In this document: piece after piece, positions 42,291 through 44,759 of the stretch
How the letters are laid out: the number at the start of each line of letters is the position of its first letter
How positions within the stretch are numbered: the stretch's first letter is position 1
The notes under the pieces: generated by a model
Told to the model about the DNA's origin: nothing
Database searches by the model: none
What the model saw: the letters and a program-made list of their open reading frames with translations, nothing else
Translations under genes and position numbers: made by a program
DNA from: Planctomycetota bacterium
GTDB taxonomy: Bacteria; Planctomycetota; Planctomycetia; Pirellulales; Pirellulaceae
NCBI GenBank assembly: GCA_026692905.1
Contig: JAPLNL010000017.1
Coordinates: forward strand, 1 to 44,759
Length of the DNA stretch: 44,759 nt
Reading direction: 5' to 3'

Positions 42291-42474
42291 TTGGGGTTGT
42301 TGTTGGGTTTGGATTTGCCGAAAAGAACGAAAGAAGTCGAAAAAATGGTCTTGGTGTCGTCATGGGTCGGCATAGTGTATGTCATTTGTAAACACGGTGA
42401 AGCATTTCAGGACGGCTGGGGCTTGCCCCCACCGTCCGCAGCTTTGGAGTTCTAGATTCACGTCACCCGATCGC

Positions 42475-42527
42475 ACAACTCCGGCTTCGTCGCACCGCCC
42501 TTGGCAGTGCGACGAAGCCAGAGTTGT
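42475..42527. repeat. Hairpin with 21-bp stem
   Basis: ACAACTCCGGCTTCGTCGCA pairs with TGCGACGAAGCCAGAGTTGT across an about 13-base loop, with one mismatch. It follows the CTTGCCCCCACC repeat by 24 bases, as the 13487-13544 hairpin follows the other copy, but the two hairpins are unrelated in sequence. Confidence 0.8.
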
Positions 42528-42640
42528 CATTTCATCATGCGGCCCCCTTAGAGCACCAGAGCGGTGTCCGGACGGGACAAGCCCGAACCGGACAAAACGA
42601 CCTATATCCAAAGTCCGTATCCGCAAAATTGACTTGCCAC

Positions 42641-42688
42641 CGTTAGCGTACGGTCAATTGAGTACGCCTTCGGCTGACTGTTAAACGA
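42641..42688 (+). repeat. GTACGCCTTCGGCTGACTG repeat, second copy
   Basis: CGTTAGCGTACGGTCAATTG then AGTACGCCTTCGGCTGACTG TTAAACGA. The right half is identical to 39885-39912; the left half is shortened compared with the copy at 39846. Confidence 0.78.
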
Positions 42689-42703
42689 ATAAACAAACCG
42701 ACT

Positions 42704-44083
42704 TTACGTTACGTTGTAGTCAAGACTCTTGAGTTTTTCTGCTAGGGCTGCTTTTGCGTTGGCTTCGCCGTGTACTAGCCTGATTTCTTTTGGCTTATTG
42801 GGGATCTCTTGTACAAAGCGGAGAAGATCGCTTTGGTCCGCGTGGGCGGAATAACCATGAAGCGTGTACGTCTTGGCTTTGACTTCGAATTCTTGATGGT
42901 CGATCCAAACTTTGCCTTTTCCCCCCTCGCATTTTTGGATCTCTCGACCGAGCGTACCGGTCCCCTGAAAACCGACGAAGACAACGTCGGTATTTTCGCG
43001 ACCGAGGAAGGCTTTCAAATAGTCGACGACTCTACCTCCTGTGCACATGCCACTACCGGCAATCACAATGGCGGGCTTGCCGGACTTTAATAGATAGTTG
43101 ATCGTTTGATGATGTTCAGCGCCGCGATCGATTTCGACTAAGTTCTTGAAGACGAGGGGTAATTTGTCGATCGTCAAAACCTCATGGGCTTCTTCGTCCC
43201 AAAACTCTCGCATCTGCTCGTAGATGTCGGTCAGTTTGAGTGCCAACGGCGAATCGATGATCACATCGATTTGCTTAAGCAAGGTACACTGAGTTTTGTG
43301 CCCGATCTCTTCCATGATCAAATTCATTTCGTATAGCAACTCCTGTGTACGGCCTAAGCTGAAGGCTGGAATGATCGTGACGCCTTTATTCTGCATCGTC
43401 TCACACAAAATGGATTCAAGCCGATGCAGACGCGTCTCGCGTCCCTCGTGAATGCGATCGCCGTAGGTACTTTCGAGCACGAGCACATCCGCACGTTCCG
43501 GGCTGATTGGGTCGTTCAAGATCGGAGTGCAACGCGATCCTAAGTCCCCGCTAAAAACATAGCGTTCATCGCCACATTGGGTCTCGACATACGAGGAGCC
43601 AAGAATGTGGCCAGCTTGTTGGAACCGGAACTCCAACTGCTTGCTACTTGCGTCAGGAGCTTCACCGTGCGATTTCCCAGTCTGCAAATTGGTCCACTTG
43701 CCATAGGGAATCGGCCTAATGAGTCGCTTCAATTCATCCATAAACTCCTTGATAACGCGTCGATTGCGGGTGATCCCAAGTCGCATCGCGTCCTCCATCA
43801 TGATTGGCAGCAACTTAGCTGTCGGCTTGGTGCAATAAATGGGTTTGTTGAAGCCAGCGTCAAAGAGATAGGGTATGCGACCGATATGATCGATGTGGAC
43901 GTGAGTCAAAATCAACGCTTGTACGTCGCTGATAGGGAAGTCGATTTCCATCCCGCTGCGACCGCGAGCATCTTGGCCTTGGAACATGCCGCAGTCAATC
44001 AAAACCGATCTCGAATCGGCGTAGTGCAACTCGTGGCAAGAGCCGGTGACACCAGTATGGCCGCCGTGGTGAGTTATTTTCAT
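42704..44083 (-). CDS. Metallo-beta-lactamase / beta-CASP family RNase-type hydrolase
   Basis: A cytoplasmic protein of 459 residues. The MBL zinc motif HVHIDH is at 61-66; QAGHILGSS and VFSGDLGSRCTP supply the third His and bridging Asp. The beta-CASP part contains VLESTYGDR, IPAFSLGRTQELLYEMN, IIDSPLALKLTDIY and AGSGMCTGGRVVDYLK, and the last catalytic His is in TYTLHGYSAHADQSDL. This is the CPSF73/RNase J-like group with an RMMBL C-terminus, which acts on RNA as endo- or 5'-3' exonuclease. Canonical length for the bacterial and archaeal short form is about 450 residues, so it is intact. ATG 44081-44083. It lies between the lipoprotein gene (upstream, 235 bases) and the NHL gene. Confidence 0.93.
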   Translation of the reverse strand: MKITHHGGHTGVTGSCHELHYADSRSVLIDCGMFQGQDARGRSGMEIDFPISDVQALILTHVHIDHIGRIPYLFDAGFNKPIYCTKPTAKLLPIMMEDAMRLGITRNRRVIKEFMDELKRLIRPIPYGKWTNLQTGKSHGEAPDASSKQLEFRFQQAGHILGSSYVETQCGDERYVFSGDLGSRCTPILNDPISPERADVLVLESTYGDRIHEGRETRLHRLESILCETMQNKGVTIIPAFSLGRTQELLYEMNLIMEEIGHKTQCTLLKQIDVIIDSPLALKLTDIYEQMREFWDEEAHEVLTIDKLPLVFKNLVEIDRGAEHHQTINYLLKSGKPAIVIAGSGMCTGGRVVDYLKAFLGRENTDVVFVGFQGTGTLGREIQKCEGGKGKVWIDHQEFEVKAKTYTLHGYSAHADQSDLLRFVQEIPNKPKEIRLVHGEANAKAALAEKLKSLDYNVT

Positions 44084-44171
44084 TCGATTGGAGTCCAGCG
44101 AAGGAGAGAGGAGTGCCCATGCAGCAGCGAACGCGTGCGATGGAAGATGGCAAAATCGGAGACTCTAGTTT

Positions 44172-44194
44172 ACTCAACACCGTCGAAGTTGAGT
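44172..44194. terminator. Weak hairpin after the lipoprotein gene
   Basis: ACTCAAC and GTTGAGT form a 7-bp stem with a 9-base loop. It lies about 125 bases after the minus-strand lipoprotein stop and upstream of the beta-CASP start. No U-tract follows on either strand, so a terminator role is only a possibility. Confidence 0.25.
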
Positions 44195-44318
44195 GTTCAA
44201 TTTGCTGAAACGTAAGACCTAGAGTTAGGCAGAAAAATCGAACGCAGAAAAGTTTCCTCGAAGGACGATTGAATAGACTCGGCTTTGGTGTCGAGTTCTG
44301 GCTCTGTGTTTCGGCAAT

Positions 44319-44759
44319 CTATTTGGGTTCAAGGTTGATATCGAAGTGGTTCTTGCCTTCTGCGATCGTGTATTTCAAACCACTTGTGGTAGTCTCACGA
44401 TAGCGAGCGGGAAAGAGTATCTTGGATTTCCCGGACGCTCTGCCTTGTTCGAAGCGATCTTCTGCAGACACGCTCGCTGTGTCCCCTTCACCTCCTGGCG
44501 GTGCAATCATTACGCTGTAACTGCCGACGGGCATTTTACCATCATTCCATGACTTCACTTCGAAGTTGCCTTCTGCATCAGTGATCCCGTAAGCCAGAAA
44601 TCCAGCCTCCATTTGCATGAACGAGACCGCATAACCTGCAGGAAGTTGTTTGCCATCCAAAGTTAATTTCCCAGTAACTTTGCCCGTTGGGCCGTACGAA
44701 TCGCCTCCACAACCGACGAACGCTGTAAAGAACATCAAGACTAGGAAGCTTTGAATAAA
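44319..44759 (-). CDS. Lipoprotein with carboxypeptidase-regulatory-like fold (start beyond right edge)
   Basis: A frame of 139 or more residues. The internal ATG at about 44735 lies within the hydrophobic leader; the frame is still open to the window edge and reads FIQSFLVL before MFFTAFVGCGG, so the true start lies outside. FVGC is a plausible lipobox for attachment to a membrane. The mature part GKVTGKLTLDGKQLPAGYAV and GITDAEGNFEVKSWNDGKMP is the typical transthyretin-like/carboxypeptidase regulatory repeat found in many small planctomycete lipoproteins, usually encoded near DUF1559-type pilin-like proteins. No function is established. The stop is at 44319-44321. Confidence 0.85.
   Translation of the reverse strand, partial: FIQSFLVLMFFTAFVGCGGDSYGPTGKVTGKLTLDGKQLPAGYAVSFMQMEAGFLAYGITDAEGNFEVKSWNDGKMPVGSYSVMIAPPGGEGDTASVSAEDRFEQGRASGKSKILFPARYRETTTSGLKYTIAEGKNHFDINLEPK

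Larger units (their letters stand above)
42291..42703. other. Repeat-rich gap between beta-CASP and NHL genes
   Basis: Contains the short sequence GCCGAAAAGAACGAAAGAAG (42317-42336, inverted relative to 37865-37894), the CTTGCCCCCACC repeat at 42422-42450, the hairpin at 42475-42527 and the GTACGCCTTCGGCTGACTG repeat at 42641-42688. CGGGACAAGCCCGAA near 42575 also occurs at about 39462. No gene seen. Confidence 0.5.

Noticed and set aside
43577-44215. Plus-strand frame of 212 codons
   Set aside because: It is antisense to the zinc-binding half of the beta-CASP gene.

Overview
The window looks like a chromosomal segment of a planctomycete, probably a Pirellulaceae (Rhodopirellula-like) bacterium. 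Reasons: a very large cytochrome/WD40/DUF1549/DUF1553 protein next to a DUF1501 protein with a twin-arginine leader, a sulfatase, a CE15-type esterase, secreted PQQ-like and NHL propellers, a LptD-like outer-membrane protein, and many short GC-rich palindromic repeats between genes. This assignment is inference from gene content. No rRNA, tRNA, CRISPR array, phage or intact transposase was seen.

Layout. 1-293: start of an unidentified minus-strand gene running off the left edge. 707-2606: a small reading frame whose product ends in Gly-Glu, followed by a Pup-ligase/depupylase (PafA/Dop) family protein that carries an unusual hydrophobic insertion; this is the most unusual locus here. 2620-3433: a palindromic repeat element abutting a 5'-truncated PQQ-propeller gene. 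3434-4854: rdgB (nucleotide-pool cleaning) and a TauE/SafE-type exporter, overlapping or abutting. 5043-5303: a small membrane protein with an L7/L12-like motif. 5553-8909: a large LptD-like protein. 9034-10338: a secreted CE15-like esterase. 10990-11880: a bestrophin-type channel. 12034-20429 (minus strand): the DUF1549/DUF1553 giant, DUF1501 and a PQQ propeller, probably one expression block. 21092-25819: class II DAHP synthase and a RecQ helicase with an unusual C-terminus. 25955-27756: two secreted planctomycete proteins. 28156-33060: argG, a TolC-like exported protein and an ABC-F (Uup) ATPase. 33097-39281 (minus strand): amino-acid permease, RNase HI with a zinc-ribbon tail, M61 peptidase with PDZ, sulfatase. 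40014-41117: enolase-superfamily enzyme close to hydroxyproline dehydratases/epimerases. 41163-44083 (minus strand): NHL propeller and beta-CASP nuclease. 44319-44759: a lipoprotein entering from the right edge.

Most genes are housekeeping or envelope genes in short transcription units rather than one pathway. The intergenic spaces carry at least six families of short repeats: a nested-palindrome element (complete at 29501-29695, partial elsewhere), a 34-bp tandem array (20727-20860), and several two- or three-copy hairpin families. One repeat edge coincides exactly with the point where a PQQ gene is cut. The candidate undescribed system is the 650-2606 locus: a possible Pup/UBact-like modifier encoded directly before a membrane-inserted Pup-ligase homologue, with no proteasome gene in view.
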